Positions 1 through 14,050 are shown, numbered from the stretch's first letter. The stretch: 64,000 nucleotides of DNA from Delphinus delphis (GCF_949987515.2 NC_082686.1:45175559-45239558), one strand, 5' to 3'. The notes: a model not told the origin generated them from the sequence alone. Made by a program: numbers and translations.

Positions 1-1400
1 GAATTGTCAAAACTGATTCTAAAATTGGTATAGCAAAGAAGAAAAAGGGAGGGCATGAATGAGCATGACATTTTTGGTGAAACTAAGCCAGGGTTACATG
101 CCTTGACAGATATAAAAAAAGCACTCTAAAGTATAGTTATTAGGCTAAGTGATACTGCTGCAGAATGAGAAAACGACCAACGTATCATAACGGAGAACCT
201 TAGAAACAGACCTACACATATATGAACCTGTAACGTGACAGAAGTGACATTGCAGATCATTAGGAAAAGTATGTCTTGTTCATGAAATTGTGCCGGGCAA
301 TCTATATTAGAAGGAAAAAAGAAGGAAAAAGGAACTGGATCCCTACCTCAAACCATTTATAAAAATTAAGTCCAAATGTTCTAAGGATGTAAATGTGATG
401 GGAAAAACTTTTTACATTTTAGAAGAAAAATATGGAATAATATCTTTATTACCTTCGGTAAGGAAAATATTTCATAAATGAAATGAAAGACCTTACAATA
501 AAGAAAACTTACTAACTTTGATTACTTTCATTTTAAGAATTCTTTCTTTCCAAAGACCCTATTAAGATTGCGAAAAGACAAGCCACAAACTGGGAGAATA
601 CAGCTGCCATGTTTACAACTTGCAAAGGATTATTATGCAAAATACATGAAGAAATCCTAGAGAACGATAAAAAGAACAACCCAATAGAAAAATCAACCTG
701 TATAAGAAAAGATGCTCCACTTCATTAGTAATAAGGAAAATGTGAATTAAGACCACAATGTGATAACGTTTTACACATAATAGATTGGCAAAAATTAAGA
801 AATCTGAGATTTCTAAGAACTGGAGATTACGCAGAGCAATATGAACTTTTACATTTCTAGAATCAGTGTAAGCTGATAAATCATTTTGGAAAGTAATTTT
901 ATCAATTTCTACATTTTTATATTCAATGACCCAGCAATTTTACTCCTAAAAATCTTATATATGTGGTCAAGAAAATGTCCTGCAATGTTTAAGGAAAAAT
1001 TGTTCAAAAAAAATCCGAACTTTCATCTTTAGAAAAAGATGTAAATAAATTGTATGTTGAAATAAGTCAGTAAATTAGTGAAAATGAATGAACATTATGT
1101 ACAAATGTACATGAACATAATATATAAGTGAATATTATGACAAAATGTAATGCCACAGTATGATAAACCTTAGAAACATAATGCAGTCCCAGAAGAGTCC
1201 ATACAGTATAATAATATTTGTAGAAAGCTCAAAGACATACAAAACTAAACAATGTATTATTTATGCACTCATACAGATGTGATAACACATTCTTTAAACA
1301 AGGATATGACCAACACAAGGATAGTAAATACCTCTGTGAAAGAGGTAGGGGCTTGAATAGGAAGAAAGAGCTAAATCTGAGCTAATGGTACCATTGAGAC
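1..1400 (+). mobile_element. Old L1 fragment: ORF2 C-terminal region into 3' UTR
   Basis: The order of phrases follows the end of a mammalian L1: a 'cctacacatatatg' block, then 'ggatccctacctcaaacca', then 'aaaactttttacattttagaagaaaa', then 'gccacaaactgggagaa'. The sense frame is broken by many stops and indels, so this is an ancient L1M-type copy. Edges are uncertain and it may begin before the window. Confidence 0.55.
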
Positions 1401-1454
1401 AGAAAACAGTTCATATGATATTTCTCATGGTATCTCAGAATTTATATTAATACA

Positions 1455-2195
1455 GATTATCTTAAACTAATGTTTCTCAAAATATGTACCATAGAGCTAG
1501 TCTTAATAGATGGAATTTTTTTAAATCACCATAGGGTTGCATGGTCAAATCAATTTGGAAAATGTAGCATATATTTTCCATCTCTGGAGTTTAACAAAAC
1601 ACATGGGCATAATTAAATGCTTGGGGGAAACCTGCAGCAAAGTAACCTACTTAATTTTATTTAACCTAGTGCTTTCTAAATTTATATGACCCGGGTGGCA
1701 GCCATGAGAGTGCATTACTTAGATCTCCCTTCAAGAGAGAACCTGCTGAAAGGAAGGTCTCCAGCTGCTGTGGGATCTACCATTCCTCCTGAGCCCCTAG
1801 TAGTAGAACCAGGCCTTTCTTGATGAATGCAGAACTTGTTTGGGGCTCCCATATACCTGGCCAAGAGACTTTCAGAATTACACTGCCATCTGAGGCATTT
1901 TCAACCCAATTCTATTTCTTCATCTCTCTTTTCACAGGAATCAGACTTTCACTGGGGTCTGAAAGCTCTCCTTGTCTAACTTGATCCCTTTCCTTGCACA
2001 GATTTTTACCTGCACAGTTATTTCGCTCCATAAATATCTTCACTTTCAACAACATTTTGGAATCTGCTCCCCAGAAGACTCAAACTTACACAATCATAAA
2101 ACTTTTTTTTCTTTAACCATAACAACACATATTCCTTGGAAATAACGTTCCATGGAAAACGCTTTGGGAAGTGCTGTTTTAAGCCAAACTCCTGC
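1455..2195. mobile_element. Ancient repeat composite (hAT-like arms, retroelement-like core)
   Basis: The left edge (tgtttctcaaaatatgtacc) and the right edge (tttgggaagtgctg) are loosely inverted and resemble hAT element termini. The core, about 1690-2100, resembles an old retroelement 3' region with an ataaatat signal and an 'agtctgctccccag'-like end. The family is not resolved. Confidence 0.3.
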
Positions 2196-2490
2196 TGCCA
2201 AGTGAGGAATTATTTTAGCTCACTCATACTTTTATAGTAGGAGAACATTATTTTTAAATGATGTATATATCTTTTTTTTCTCTTTATCCTTTGTTCTTTA
2301 CTTTCGGAATGAGGGGTGTGGAAAAATAATCCTCAGTGCCAGTATAAATCAATCCAACATTTTTATTAAGTAACTCTGCCATTCTGATGTGTAGTTTTGT
2401 TTATTTCACTGAAGCATGAATTTGAGGCAAGAGCTCTAAGGAAAAAAAAAATTAAATATGTTTTGTTCTATTTCTATTAATTTTTAAATA

Positions 2491-2501
2491 CTGCATAGTT
2501 T
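2491..2501. repeat. Target-site duplication, left copy
   Basis: ctgcatagttt, repeated exactly at 2737-2747 on the other side of the SINE. Confidence 0.8.
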
Positions 2502-2736
2502 CTTTTCTTTGTTTTTTGTTTTTTTTTCGTTTTTTTGTTTTTTTGCTGTACGCGGGCCTCTCACTGTTGTAGCCTCTCCCGTTGCAGAGCACAGGCTCCG
2601 GACGCACAGGCCCAGTGGCCATGGCTCACGGGCCCAGCCGCTCCGCACCATGTGGGATCCTCTGTGACCAGGGCACGAACCCGCGTCCCCTGCACCAGCA
2701 GGTGGACTCTCAACCACTGCGCCACCAGGGAAGCCC
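2502..2736 (-). mobile_element. CHR-type tRNA-derived SINE, minus strand, with TSDs
   Basis: The reverse complement starts ggcttccctggtggcgcagt, has a B-box-like ggttcgtgccc region and ends in an A-rich tail (T-rich on the + strand, 2502-2545). It is bounded by an 11-bp target-site duplication, ctgcatagttt, at 2491-2501 and 2737-2747. This is the cetacean/hippo tRNA-Glu-related SINE class. Open frames in it are SINE shadows. Confidence 0.9.
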
Positions 2737-2747
2737 CTGCATAGTTT
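2737..2747. repeat. Target-site duplication, right copy
   Basis: Exact match of 2491-2501. On the minus strand the junction is A-rich, as expected for L1-machinery insertion. Confidence 0.8.
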
Positions 2748-5700
2748 TATATCTAAATCAAATTAAATAATTCATTATAAAATTCTTATTTAAAAGATGA
2801 AAAATAAAAAAGTAGATATAGTTTATTGGGCATCATAAAATATTCTGTGCCTCAAATAATCTGTACCCAGAAACATTTTTGACAGCCTCATTCCTTTTAA
2901 ATTAAAAGAAAATTTTAAATAATTTAATGAGTGAGGCAACTATAGGAAAAAATAATTACAATAAACTAATAAAACCAAAGTCTGTCTGACTTTGAAACAG
3001 ATACCTAGAGGTGTCCTCATGGGAGTCAAATCACAAATAATTTTTCCAAGGTGAGCAACTGAAATGTCAACAATTTATAAAATATCTTGGGACATCACTC
3101 ATTCATTCATTAAAATAGCGTTACCAAATTCTTAGATGGCAGGTACCTGTGCTAAGTAGTGTAGATTGTGTTAGAATAAGCCTCAAATTCAAAAAATAAA
3201 ATAATTTAGAATTCATTTTCAAATACTTATCATGAATAGAACATATTTGGTTTCAAAATTATGATTTGATTTTTATTTAGAGTAATTAAATAATTTTTTT
3301 GGATGGGCGTATTCAAATCAAGACTAAATTCATTACTTTAATGAGATAAAGTTTAGATGAACCTCTCTTCCTAAAGCATTCACATTGGCTACTTTTGAAA
3401 ATGCATTTATCTTAATGATTTCAAAATGTCCTTCCTCAGTACTCTTATAAGGGAGGCTGAGTTAACAGCCTAGTATTATGTACTCCTTACTGAGCTGTTA
3501 ATAGCTTTACTGTCTTTCAAAGAATACACCTGCTGCTCATAAAAACATTTGTGTTGCTGCAGAATTTGGCTGTGTTTTAATATCATATATTTGCAGTGAC
3601 CTTGTAGAATCCACACTGATCTACTATTTTTAGGGGAAAATAAGTAAAAATAGACATCTTCCCATTTACTTGAGTATATCATTAGAAAATTAGAAAATTT
3701 CATTATTACGAATTCTAATATTTGAAAAGTTGTTTTCCTTTAATGTTTCTAAGTTTCATGGTAAACACTATTTGAGTTTGTTTAGGTGTTTATTCTTGAA
3801 ATTTTGTCTCAATTTATATATGTTGAAAAAGACAGGTTTATGTTCCTATATGTGTATATATTTTAATTAGAAACTAATGACTTGAATACTATGAGGTGTC
3901 AACATTTCCACAGAATGATTGAAAAAGGAAGAATATTAGAATTAATTTAGATACTCCTTAAACCTTTAGTAATAGAAAATCTAAGTCTTTAATTAGAAAA
4001 TATAAAGCTTTAGCAGAGGAAGTATTCTGCAGTTCTTTATGGTTGAATGCAGTGTAAATTAATTGTTTTGGGCTGTTTCAGTTAGCAAAGGCAAATTGCT
4101 CCCAGAACCTATATTTCACCCTTCTGTATCACACAAGGACATTTAAAGAAGGCAATCAATGCAATCATTATTCCCATATGTCCCTTGATTCTTGTGATTT
4201 CATGGGGTAAATCACAGCAGGTAGATGGACGAAATCTTTCTAATTTAGTTATGCCCGAATGTGTTTAGCTATTACAACTGCTGCTATCAACAACCCCTTG
4301 GTAATTTTCTTCCTATTTAGTGAATTGTGCATCATAACATTTTTACCTTAATATATTTAACAGCTACATATTTTTAAAAGACCACCATATAGTCCTTCTG
4401 AAGACTTAGTTCACTGGTTGGTTAGCACAGTGGCTAAGGTTTTTTATTGCTATTCATCTGTAACATGACAAATAGGTGGCGGTAGCTGACAGATGTATAG
4501 TGCCTCTTAGCTCCTGAAACATGTCACATTAAGGATTATTACAAATCACTATTTTTAATTCATTGTACCAGTGAGAGCTACATTAGCAAGTAGTCAACTG
4601 GTCATGCTCACAGATGCAAGTACTAACTTGAGGCCCAAGTAGTGAACTCTAAAGGTGGATCTGTCATCTGAAGAAATTTCTAGACATTGGTGTTATTCTC
4701 ACCCATAGATCTCAACTGCACCCCTAATTACATAAAACATCAGACTCTGGGCATTCAGCTGATTTTTCCTACTAACTTTATTGACATGGAATTAAAAGAT
4801 GAAAGTTTCTGTAGTTCTGAGTGATTAATTTACTAAATAACGAATGCAATTCCCATCGACTAACTCAGAATATAATTCATTATTAAAATATTACGTCTTA
4901 CTCTAAGTGACAGATTTTTCCACCAACTACATAGACATCTATTTAGTAATACCAATAGCAACAATAACAATTCTATCTCATATATGAAGAGGACGTTCTA
5001 GTTTACAATATGCTTTCATATGCATTCTCATTTGATGCAACACAACAATATTGTGAGGTGGATGGAGCTGAGGTTTTTATGTTTATTTTTCACCTGAATG
5101 TGCTCTGGCTCAGTAATATTATGACATGCTTACATTCATCTCTCTGTGAGTCAGAGAAAGACAGCACTGTATCTCTAAATTCCAACTCAGTACTTTAATT
5201 ATTAGTAAGGTCATCAGTTTACCAGTAAATATAGAATATCCTGTTGAAATTATAACAGAATTAGTAATCTCAGAATAAAGCCTTGAGAAGCTCTTAGTTT
5301 TTTTGATCTGTAACATAGATATCCTCCTAAACTCACTATGATAGAAAAATTGAAATGAAAGTTCAAATAAAGGAAATTAGTTTGGCTCACTCTTTCTAGT
5401 TTGCCTTCATAGGTGAGTTTAGATACTTAATTTTTGTGACAAAAGAAATAACAGTTTTATTCTTCCTAATGAGCCTCTTGCCTTATTACCTTGTAAAAAG
5501 AGGAGGTGATTTGATGAGTACTCAAAATCCCATGAAATAGCAACAAAATACAAGCTATTTACACCTTTGTTAGACTAAGTATTGTGAACGTCAGTCTCAT
5601 ACTATGATTAGGACTGTGAATTATTTGTAATATATAGAATCTAGATTATCTTTACCTCTGTGTTTGTCAATATATTAATAAAAAGGGAATATAAACTCTA

Positions 5701-5759
5701 ACATAATATATAAAGTTCTTAATGATATGTGGCTGTAGTACAATACTTAATATTGGAAG

Positions 5760-5975
5760 CTACATAGTGTAATAAATAACAGCACAGAATCCAGAGCTAG
5801 ACACCCTGGATTCAAATCCCAGCTCTATCACTAATTTATTGAGTAACCTTGGACAACTTACTTGATCTTTCTGTATCTCAGTCTTGTCATTTGTAAGACC
5901 TACTTCACAGAGAAGCTTTGAGGATTTTCTGGGTATTGGGAGTGCTTATAGAGCCTGCAAAATAATACTATGAAA
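5760..5975 (+). repeat. MIR SINE, sense
   Basis: It has the MIR layout: 'agctagacaccctggattcaaatcccagctctatcac', then 'taaccttggacaacttacttgat', then 'ctgtatctcagtcttgtcatttgtaa'. It is an ancient, diverged mammalian-wide SINE. Confidence 0.8.
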
Positions 5976-6227
5976 GTGTTAACATTAAAAAAAATTAACT
6001 ATATTATGTTCTGTTTATACTTTCAATTGATTTGTTTTGACTAATTTAACCTGTGTTGCAGGCCTAAAATTTATCTGACTCTTCCAAAGAATCAGATAAT
6101 TGGAATGTTTAAGTTGATTGAGTTTCATGTGTTAAGACAGAATCTTCAAAATATCATCACCCAATCTAGTGACAAAAAATAGAATCAATCCGTATTAGAG
6201 GTCTATGAAATGCAAGTTAATGGTCAA

Positions 6228-6790
6228 TCTGCTTGTTCCAGTTACCTGTTACTGCACAACTACCCCCAAAAGGTAGTGGCTTAAAAATAACAACTAATAA
6301 GTATTACATCTCATGAATCTCTGGGTCAGGTAATTTGAACAGGACACATCAGGAGCAGCTCATCTCTGCTCCACAATTTCTGGGACCTCAGTTGGGATGA
6401 TAGAAAATAGGCTAGGGGCTGGAACACCTGAGGAATGGCCATGCTTAGGAGCTCATCATCATCCCCTCTCCCTCCCCCTCCCTCTCTTCTCTCCCACCTC
6501 ACCTCCTCTCTCTTCAGGGCTCCTCCAAGTGGCTACCTTGGTCTTCTACATAGCTTAAGAGTCTCAGGCTAGCCATACAATTCAGAGCTCCAAGCAAAAA
6601 GTGGAAATTGCCGGTTTTCTTAGAGACTGGGCAATTAATTGACAGTGTCTCACTTCTACACTGCTTTATTGGTCAAATCAGTTACAGGCTAGACCAGATT
6701 CAAGGGGTGGGCGGCAAAGATCTGACTTTTCAATGAGAGGGGTGTAAAAGAATTTGCCACCATCTTTAATCTGCTGTAGTACTTGATTTT
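6228..6790. repeat. Ancient interspersed repeat, family unresolved
   Basis: A phrase order seen in old mammalian repeats is visible: 'agttacctgttactgcacaacta', 'ggtagtggcttaaaa', then 'tattggtcaaatcagttacaggc' and 'attcaaggggtggg'. The middle is interrupted by a pyrimidine tract (6455-6518). It may be LTR-derived or a DNA element. Confidence 0.4.
6455..6518. repeat. Pyrimidine-rich low-complexity tract
   Basis: C and T make up nearly all bases after about 6467 (runs such as ctccctccccctccctctc). It could form triplex DNA in principle, but no function is shown. Confidence 0.7.
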
Positions 6791-7520
6791 AGACCTACAT
6801 AATATTATATTACCTGCTTTGTTTCTAGTCTGTACTAATTTTAAAAATAAGTATATTTTAGTACTAAGCCAAAGCAAATTTATTAATTTTGAATGTGTAT
6901 GAAATTCTAAAAACTTAAAACTATTTCAATAATTGTATCTGGAGATATTGTAGGGTAAAAAAATAGTTAATTTAGAAAAGTACAGCAAAAAAAAGAAAAG
7001 AAAACTTCCACGAAGAAGTTTTTCAGTTCTTTGAATCTGGACTGTACATTGGGTTGTGCCAATGTGGTCATTTCAAATAAAATAGAATTATACAGATCAG
7101 ATTACCCAAACTTGAAAATAAGAAGATTTCTGCATGTGTAAGGAAAAAGCATCCATTACTAGCGCCACTACCCCCCACCAAGAACAAACTGCATGAATAC
7201 TTAAAATGGGCAACATTTGTGACTACCAGCAAAGAACTTCTTCACTGTGGTCCAGATTATACTTTATTTTACCCTAAATTTAACTTATTACTTCATCATA
7301 ATTTTCTTTTTCTAATTTGATTTCAAAACTAGTTTATACATGGAGTAAATAAATAATATACATCCATTGTTTGATAATGATGCAGATTAAAATAATATTT
7401 CTGGAAAATGAGTTTGCTTTGCCTTGAATTCCTTTTCTTGCTTTTAACGCTGTCTGTAGTCATCTACACACTTATAAGTTCCTTTGACTTTAAACAGCAG
7501 CATTGAAACTAGAAGAACCG

Positions 7521-7541
7521 TGTGTCTGTGTGTGTGTGTGA
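7521..7541. repeat. Short (TG)n microsatellite
   Basis: An interrupted run of TG dinucleotides (tgtgtctgtgtgtgtgtgtg). Confidence 0.8.
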
Positions 7542-7894
7542 TCTGTGGGAAGCTGTCAATTACTGCAATGTTTATTAATATTATATTACTTATTTTCTGT
7601 CAGTGATGAGATATTACTCAGTTTCCAGTCACAGTATCTTGATAAACCTATTTATTGTATTTTATTATAAATCTTGAGGCATTCATTTGATGCACATTTT
7701 AATATTACTAGTCCTCTGAGGACATTTAAAGGCAATGACTGCCTTAGATCATTAACTGAAAATACTGAGTTATTTACAGTATAATGGGATGCTTTTCAAG
7801 TCAAGATGATATCACTTACAAAGAAGGTTTAAAATCTCTCTTTTGAGGAGGTGGGACTGCATTCCTTGAAACATAACTTATGCTTTGTAGCTTT

Positions 7895-7907
7895 GTACAT
7901 CAATCTT
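7895..7907. repeat. L1 target-site duplication, left copy
   Basis: gtacatcaatctt, exactly repeated at 8256-8268. Confidence 0.88.
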
Positions 7908-8255
7908 TTTTTTTAAACATCTTTATTGGAGTATAATTGCTTTACAATGGTGTGTTAGTTTCTGCTTTATAACAAAGTGAATCAGTTATACATATACATA
8001 TGTCCCCATATCTCTTCCCTCTTGCGTCTCCCTCCCCGCCACCCTCCCTATCCCACCTAGAGGGGTGGTCACAAAGCACCGAGCTGATCTCCCTGTGCTA
8101 TGCGGCTGCTTCCCACTAGCTATCTATTTTACGTTTGGTAGTGTATGTATATCTATGCCACTCTCTCACTTTATCCCATGTTACCCTTCCCCCTCCTCGT
8201 ATCCTCAAGTCCATTCACTAGTAGGTCTGTGTCTTTATTCCTGTCTTGCCCCTAG
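7908..8255 (-). mobile_element. 5'-truncated L1 (3' UTR only), minus strand, with TSDs
   Basis: The + strand begins with a T run, then 'aacatctttattggagtataattgctttacaatgg', the reverse of the L1 3' end whose A-tail follows 'aataaagatgtt'. It carries only 3' UTR sequence. A 13-bp duplication, gtacatcaatctt, lies at 7895-7907 and 8256-8268. The minus-strand junction tt/aaga fits the L1 endonuclease preference. The body is little diverged, so it is a fairly young insertion. Confidence 0.92.
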
Positions 8256-8268
8256 GTACATCAATCTT
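8256..8268. repeat. L1 target-site duplication, right copy
   Basis: Exact match of 7895-7907. Confidence 0.88.
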
Positions 8269-11200
8269 AATAGATATCTTTGTTTCAATTTTGAACAAAA
8301 CAAATATATCTGTCATCAGATCACAATTAAGACCCATCAACAAATATAACAAAAAAATTAAAGTTTCACCATGGCAACAACATACATTTAAATGGGAAAG
8401 ATAAAAATGAAAAATAAATCTTCAGAAAGTGTTTTCTTCCTATTCTAAATGAGACTAAGGCATTCTCATGCTTGTACATTTAAATGAATTTCTGCCCCTT
8501 TTCAATGCAAGAAGCAGCTCTTGTATCACCATATTTTGCGGCTAATTTGGACAAATGTAAGCCTTTAATGATACTCAGAGAAGATAACTGTTTTTCCATG
8601 GACACTTCTACAAAGTGGTTTTTTTTTTTTCGTATTCTAAGGCAATTTCACTCTAGTGAAATTCTGCCTTCTTTATTATTCTTATCTATAAATCTTACCT
8701 TCCTTATTATTCACTTTAATTCCGTCAGAATATCTAGCAATGAAGAAACAGTTTTGGAGGCCAGTCACCTACATTTACTGTCTAGTTATTTCATTTTCAA
8801 AGACTTGTTCTCTACTATTCTTCATATTTCTTACCTATCATATAATTCAATTAGTACTATTGTGAAAAAAATTAACTGCTCTATATTTTTCTTTTCTAAA
8901 AAACATGTTATACCTCCCAGCTTTATTATTTTTTTAATCCACATTCCACAATTAAGGAAGAATTAATCAAAGTACCATGCATGTGTTACCTTTCTAGTTT
9001 TATGCCACTCCATTCAGCCATATTTTTCCAATGGTTTAACTTTGAAAACATTCAGTTTGACATTTGGAATACCATTTATATTTGAAGAAGTCAACATATG
9101 TGTAGTAATGTTTCCAAAGATGTTTAGTGTGGTTTTTTTCCTCTCAGTGGCATTTATTGATAACGTACCCTAATTTTATGATAAAAGTTGTTTTTTAGCC
9201 TTTTATATAGCTATTTTAGTACTTGACCTAAATTACTGACATCAGCAGTAATTTGTAAACTTTTCTAAAAAATGTCTAAATTAAGTGTAATCCTCAAATA
9301 TTCTTATAGTGATTATAATTTCCTTTTCATTTCTCCCTTTGTAGATAAATAATTTTATTCATCCTCAATACTTCAGTAAATATGAATTTTTAAAATGTTT
9401 TGTTCTACATATGTTCCCTTCTTTTTCTATCTGTATGTTATTATTCTTATCACCAAATTTACACATGGTTTTAAAATTCTTATAAATTACCCAAAACCTT
9501 AAAAATGAATGATAAATTTAAAGTTGTTGTTTGTCTATGACATACTTTTAAGAAAATCATTAAGGAATTTTGGGATGGAGACACTTTCTTCAGAGACAGG
9601 TATCAAGCTTTAAACATTGAATTTCTACTTGAACACCATTATAAATAATTATAGAGTAATAGAGCATGGAGGAAAAATCTATATCCCATCTGCAATAAGG
9701 TAGGTTACACAAAGACAGATGGGAAAGTTAAAACTGAATAAATATTAAAATATATATGTATTAAAAGATATTTCAGCACAAATCTTAGGTTTTCCAAGCA
9801 TATTGTTTTGCAAAGTATTTTTTGACAAGTAGAATCTTGGCTGTTCTCCACAATGTTCTGAAGAAAACAAGCCAGCTATAATGACATAATATTATTGCAT
9901 TTTGATTACGGAAGTACCATAAGCCAGCAAAACAATTTTTCTCATCTCTCATTTGAATTATCATTCATTTATGCACACTAATTTTAAATTGCTATAACAA
10001 TATGTATAATTTAAAAGCTAAACATATAGAGCAATTAATTCATTAATATATTTGTTCAGTATACTTGGCTAATGTATCATGATGTATCATGTATCATTGC
10101 AATTATGAGAGGTTACAATATGCTTGAAACACTGCATTAAGCCGTGAGAATATAGAGGTTAACAGGCAAGCAAAACACTTATAAAATTTTTAGAAAGACC
10201 TCTCACAGCATCTGCAGAATTACCTCAAGGCATAGGTCTATCATTGCCCTAAATTAAATGCACCACCTATTGATAATAACTCCTAAAAGAAAGAAATAAT
10301 GCTAAACACATTTGTTGGAGCCTGTAAAAGGGTTTTATGTGTTATTTGGCTTTTTATCTTACAACAAGTCTGACTCTTTGAGATTGTATAATCTTTGCAG
10401 TTTTCATAGACAAACTGACTACCACTAGGACTCCGTTGGTCTCATTCTAGCACCAGTATTTTGTAAAGGTCACACTGGAATAATCTAGCCATTTTCCCTA
10501 AAAGTAAATTTAACCACAATTTCAAGCAGTTAATTATCTACATGTAACTTATCTGTTCTCTGAAAATCAATTATGAATGCTTAATTCTAGAGCAATATAC
10601 TGCTCCCATCAGGTATACTTTGCTGCCATCTCCTACTATTGCTCAACATTTAATGTTCAAGGAGTGCATTTAATTTCATTTTAGGTGAAACAAGATACAC
10701 ATTGGAAGGAATATAAGAAAAAAAGTCATGAATGCATTTAAAGGTGATTTAGGGTTATCTCCTGTTTTGGATTACTGGGGATAATCAAAAGTTGATTATA
10801 GTAAATTATAGCTGTGGTATACTAAATGATACTTCTCCAAAAGTGCAGTCAAAAAGTAATTGTGTACTTAGAATATCTACTTCTACATTTTTCTTACTTA
10901 TGCTTAATTTGTAATTTTGTCATAGCAGTAGCCAATTTTTACTTTAAAAAAAATTCAGAACACCTTACCCACTAACTTAGAACACCCTACCAACCAGCTT
11001 GTTAACCCCTTCTCTCCCCCAATTAGAAACTCCCTCTTGTGTACTTAAATGATTGTGAGAAAAGAAGGTAACTCTTTTGGCTACCAGCAACAAAACCCAA
11101 CTCTGATGATTATTTAAGGATGTCAAAATGTAGAATCCAAGGCAGAGCAGAATGTTCTAGACTCAGGAAGGCAACAGTCAGAAAAGCTGAGGTTATTCAA

Positions 11201-11859
11201 CGTAATTCTCTTTCTGTATTTTTCGTGATGGATTCAGTGTCATTGGATAAGAAATCCATAATTATTTTCACTTGCTTTTATCTCCAGGGCAATCAGCTTT
11301 GTTGGGCACCAGCCCCCTTTTCTCCTGATTGTGGGGCTAATTTAGATCTGGTCACAGGAGAATCAGTGTGAGCTGGAAGCCATCCCAATTTGTGCTCCTA
11401 CATTGGAGCAGGAGTTCTAGTAGTCCAGTTCCTAATGATATGTGACCAGAGCTGCACAAGGTGTTAAATGATGGCTAGGTATTCCTTTGTGAATATCAAT
11501 CAGTAGATATGTATTAAACACTAACTATGCATCCAGCATTCCTTTGCTTTTTTGTTTTGTTTTGTTTTTTGAAGCAACTATATATCACATTTTTGAGGAA
11601 ATTGCTGACTACTTAGGGATATATATTGATACGCATTGAAATAACTAGAGGAAGGAGTCAGGTAGTATAAAATTATTCCTTCATTCTTTGAATCATTCCT
11701 TGAAAATCATGCAACAAAATTTAAAAATTTTTTAAAAATCCCCCCATCTCACCCCGATATCTATTTATTTGAAAATTTAGAATATTATCTTAAATAACAC
11801 ATATTAAAGGGTAAAAGACTTAAATTATAAACTATTCTAAAATGAAAGACATTGAGATA

Positions 11860-12800
11860 CATATATATCCAAACCTTAAAAAGATGAGGAAGAAGGAATG
11901 AATAAGTGTAAAAGCAAAAATTAATGAAACTGAATCAAAAAAAGTATATTTGATTTAAAAAATCAAAATCCAGTGGTTTTGAAGACTGATAAACAAGGTT
12001 GACTAGAAGGAGGAAAATGTTATTTATGGAAGAGATTTTCAATAATAGGACAAGCCTAATTGTAAATTTACATCAATAAATGTACTATATAAATGTAATG
12101 GATAATTTTCTGTTGATTACCAAAACTGAATAAGAAGAATATCTGAATATAGGATGAAATAATTTTAAAAGATGGTCAAATATCTGTCTCTGAAATGGTC
12201 TTTCAATTAAGGTTTCAATGAACAGATAATTACCATGTTATATCAATTATTGCAGAACATTAAAAAATGAAAATTTTCATAATACATTCTCTTAAATATA
12301 GCTTAACCCAAATAGTATAACCAGATATTGATAATAAAAAAAGTTAAAATCAAGAAAACTCTAGGCCAAGATCACTTATAAAGAGAGGTATAAAAATTCT
12401 ATTTGAAATATTATCAAACTGAATCCAAAATTGCAATAAAAATTTTAGAACTATATTATAACCAAGTATTAACAAGTAAGGTTTATCTTAGGAATGCAAA
12501 GATAGTTCTTCACAAGTATATACTACATTAAGGTGAAAAACATAGAATCACCTTGGCAAATACAGACAAATTGTTTTATAACATTCAAAATCCATTTCAC
12601 ATTTTAAAAACAAAATACAAACAAAATTACAGTGTAAGAAAAAGGAAGAAAAGTTCTCACCTAGATATCTACTAAAAACCTAAATCAGACATGATTATAT
12701 TTAACAGTTCCACATTAACAGCTAATCCATTCAAGAACAAAGAAAAATAAGATTCCTACTTTTACTGCTACTATGTAGTATTCTACAAAAGATCTTTGAA
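11860..12800 (+). mobile_element. Old L1 ORF2 fragment, sense, decayed
   Basis: A phrase such as 'agcaaaaattaatgaaactgaa', then 'ggccaagatcacttataaa', 'ttatcttaggaatgcaaagatagttc' and 'cattcaaaatccatttcac' follows the order of the endonuclease-RT linker and RT domain of mammalian L1 ORF2. No reading frame survives. Confidence 0.6.
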
Positions 12801-14050
12801 TTACAGTTACGAAAACCAGGGATTTTCTTTTTTATACAGCAAACTGTTATAGATTTACTCATACAGGTCTTGCATATTTCTTGTCATATACTTAAGCATT
12901 ATAAGGTTTCTGTTGCTATGGTATGTGGAATATTTTAAAATATAATTTTACTGGTCATTGCTAGTGTATAGGAAAGCAACTGATAATTGTATGTTGGCTA
13001 ACTAACTGATTTATTAGTTCTAAATCTTTTCAGTTAATCCTCTGCGAATTTCTAGGTAGACAGTCATAATTAATAGAGAGAAAATGATGGTTTATTATAG
13101 CTCAATCATTAGGAGAGACATTTTCCACATATTAAAAAAACTATTGTTTTTAAATTTCAGTAAGATAATTAGGAAGAACCTGTGTACCTTATGGTTTGCC
13201 TGGAGTAGAATAAGATTCTCTCTCTAAAAAGCTCTAAAAAAAGGTATAGATTAACACTTCTTTGGGATGAATCAAAGCAGCTGATACAAGAATGAAAATA
13301 GATGACTTTTTAGGACTATAAGCTCTTATATAAGTATGCCTATTTTATGGACATGCTATAACTTCAGTTCCTGGGCTCACACAGCTCATTCTGATGCTCT
13401 ATTTTGCCAATCCTACAACCGGAGTGCACTAGGAGTTCATGACTCTCTCAGAGATTGACTCATTCTAATTAAATTCAAAAGCAAACTGAGGAACAAAGCA
13501 CAATGCCCATATATTGATCTTAGAGAAGCCTGTCCTTTCCAGGAACAAATATATTTATTTCTACTTCTATAGCACTTGGGAATTCACATTAGTAATCAGG
13601 AGATTGCAGCATCAAAGTAAAAATATGAAAAATCTTAAGGAATCTTTCAGCCAGGGTATGATAAGTACCTGCGCCCAGGTAGGGCTCATTATTATAATGA
13701 CCTATAAAATAAAATACACCAAATTCATTGTCTCTCTTCTTTGGAAAGCAATTGTTAAACTCTGGCAGGATCTAGTACACAAGCTTTCCTTTTCCTAGGG
13801 TCATGTGAAATAACTTCTTTCATTCAAGTAAAATATTTTCAGGTTTGCTAATACCATTGTTTAGGCAACAGGATTCTTTGATAACCTTTCAAACTTTATG
13901 TTTCTAGGCTGTGCAATTCTTGCTTTATCAGGGAAAATATTTTTCTGCAGGTAATGAATCATGTTCTAAATGTGGTTTTAATTTGTTTAGTTTTGAGAGA
14001 TTATTATGCAGACACCTCAACAGTCTTCTGTCATGAATTGTTTGATGAAT

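Noticed and set aside
8484..8966. 160-codon open frame on the + strand
   Set aside because: The peptide is dominated by F, I, L and S from T-rich DNA, with no family resemblance, no splice context and homopolymer-driven stretches. A chance frame.
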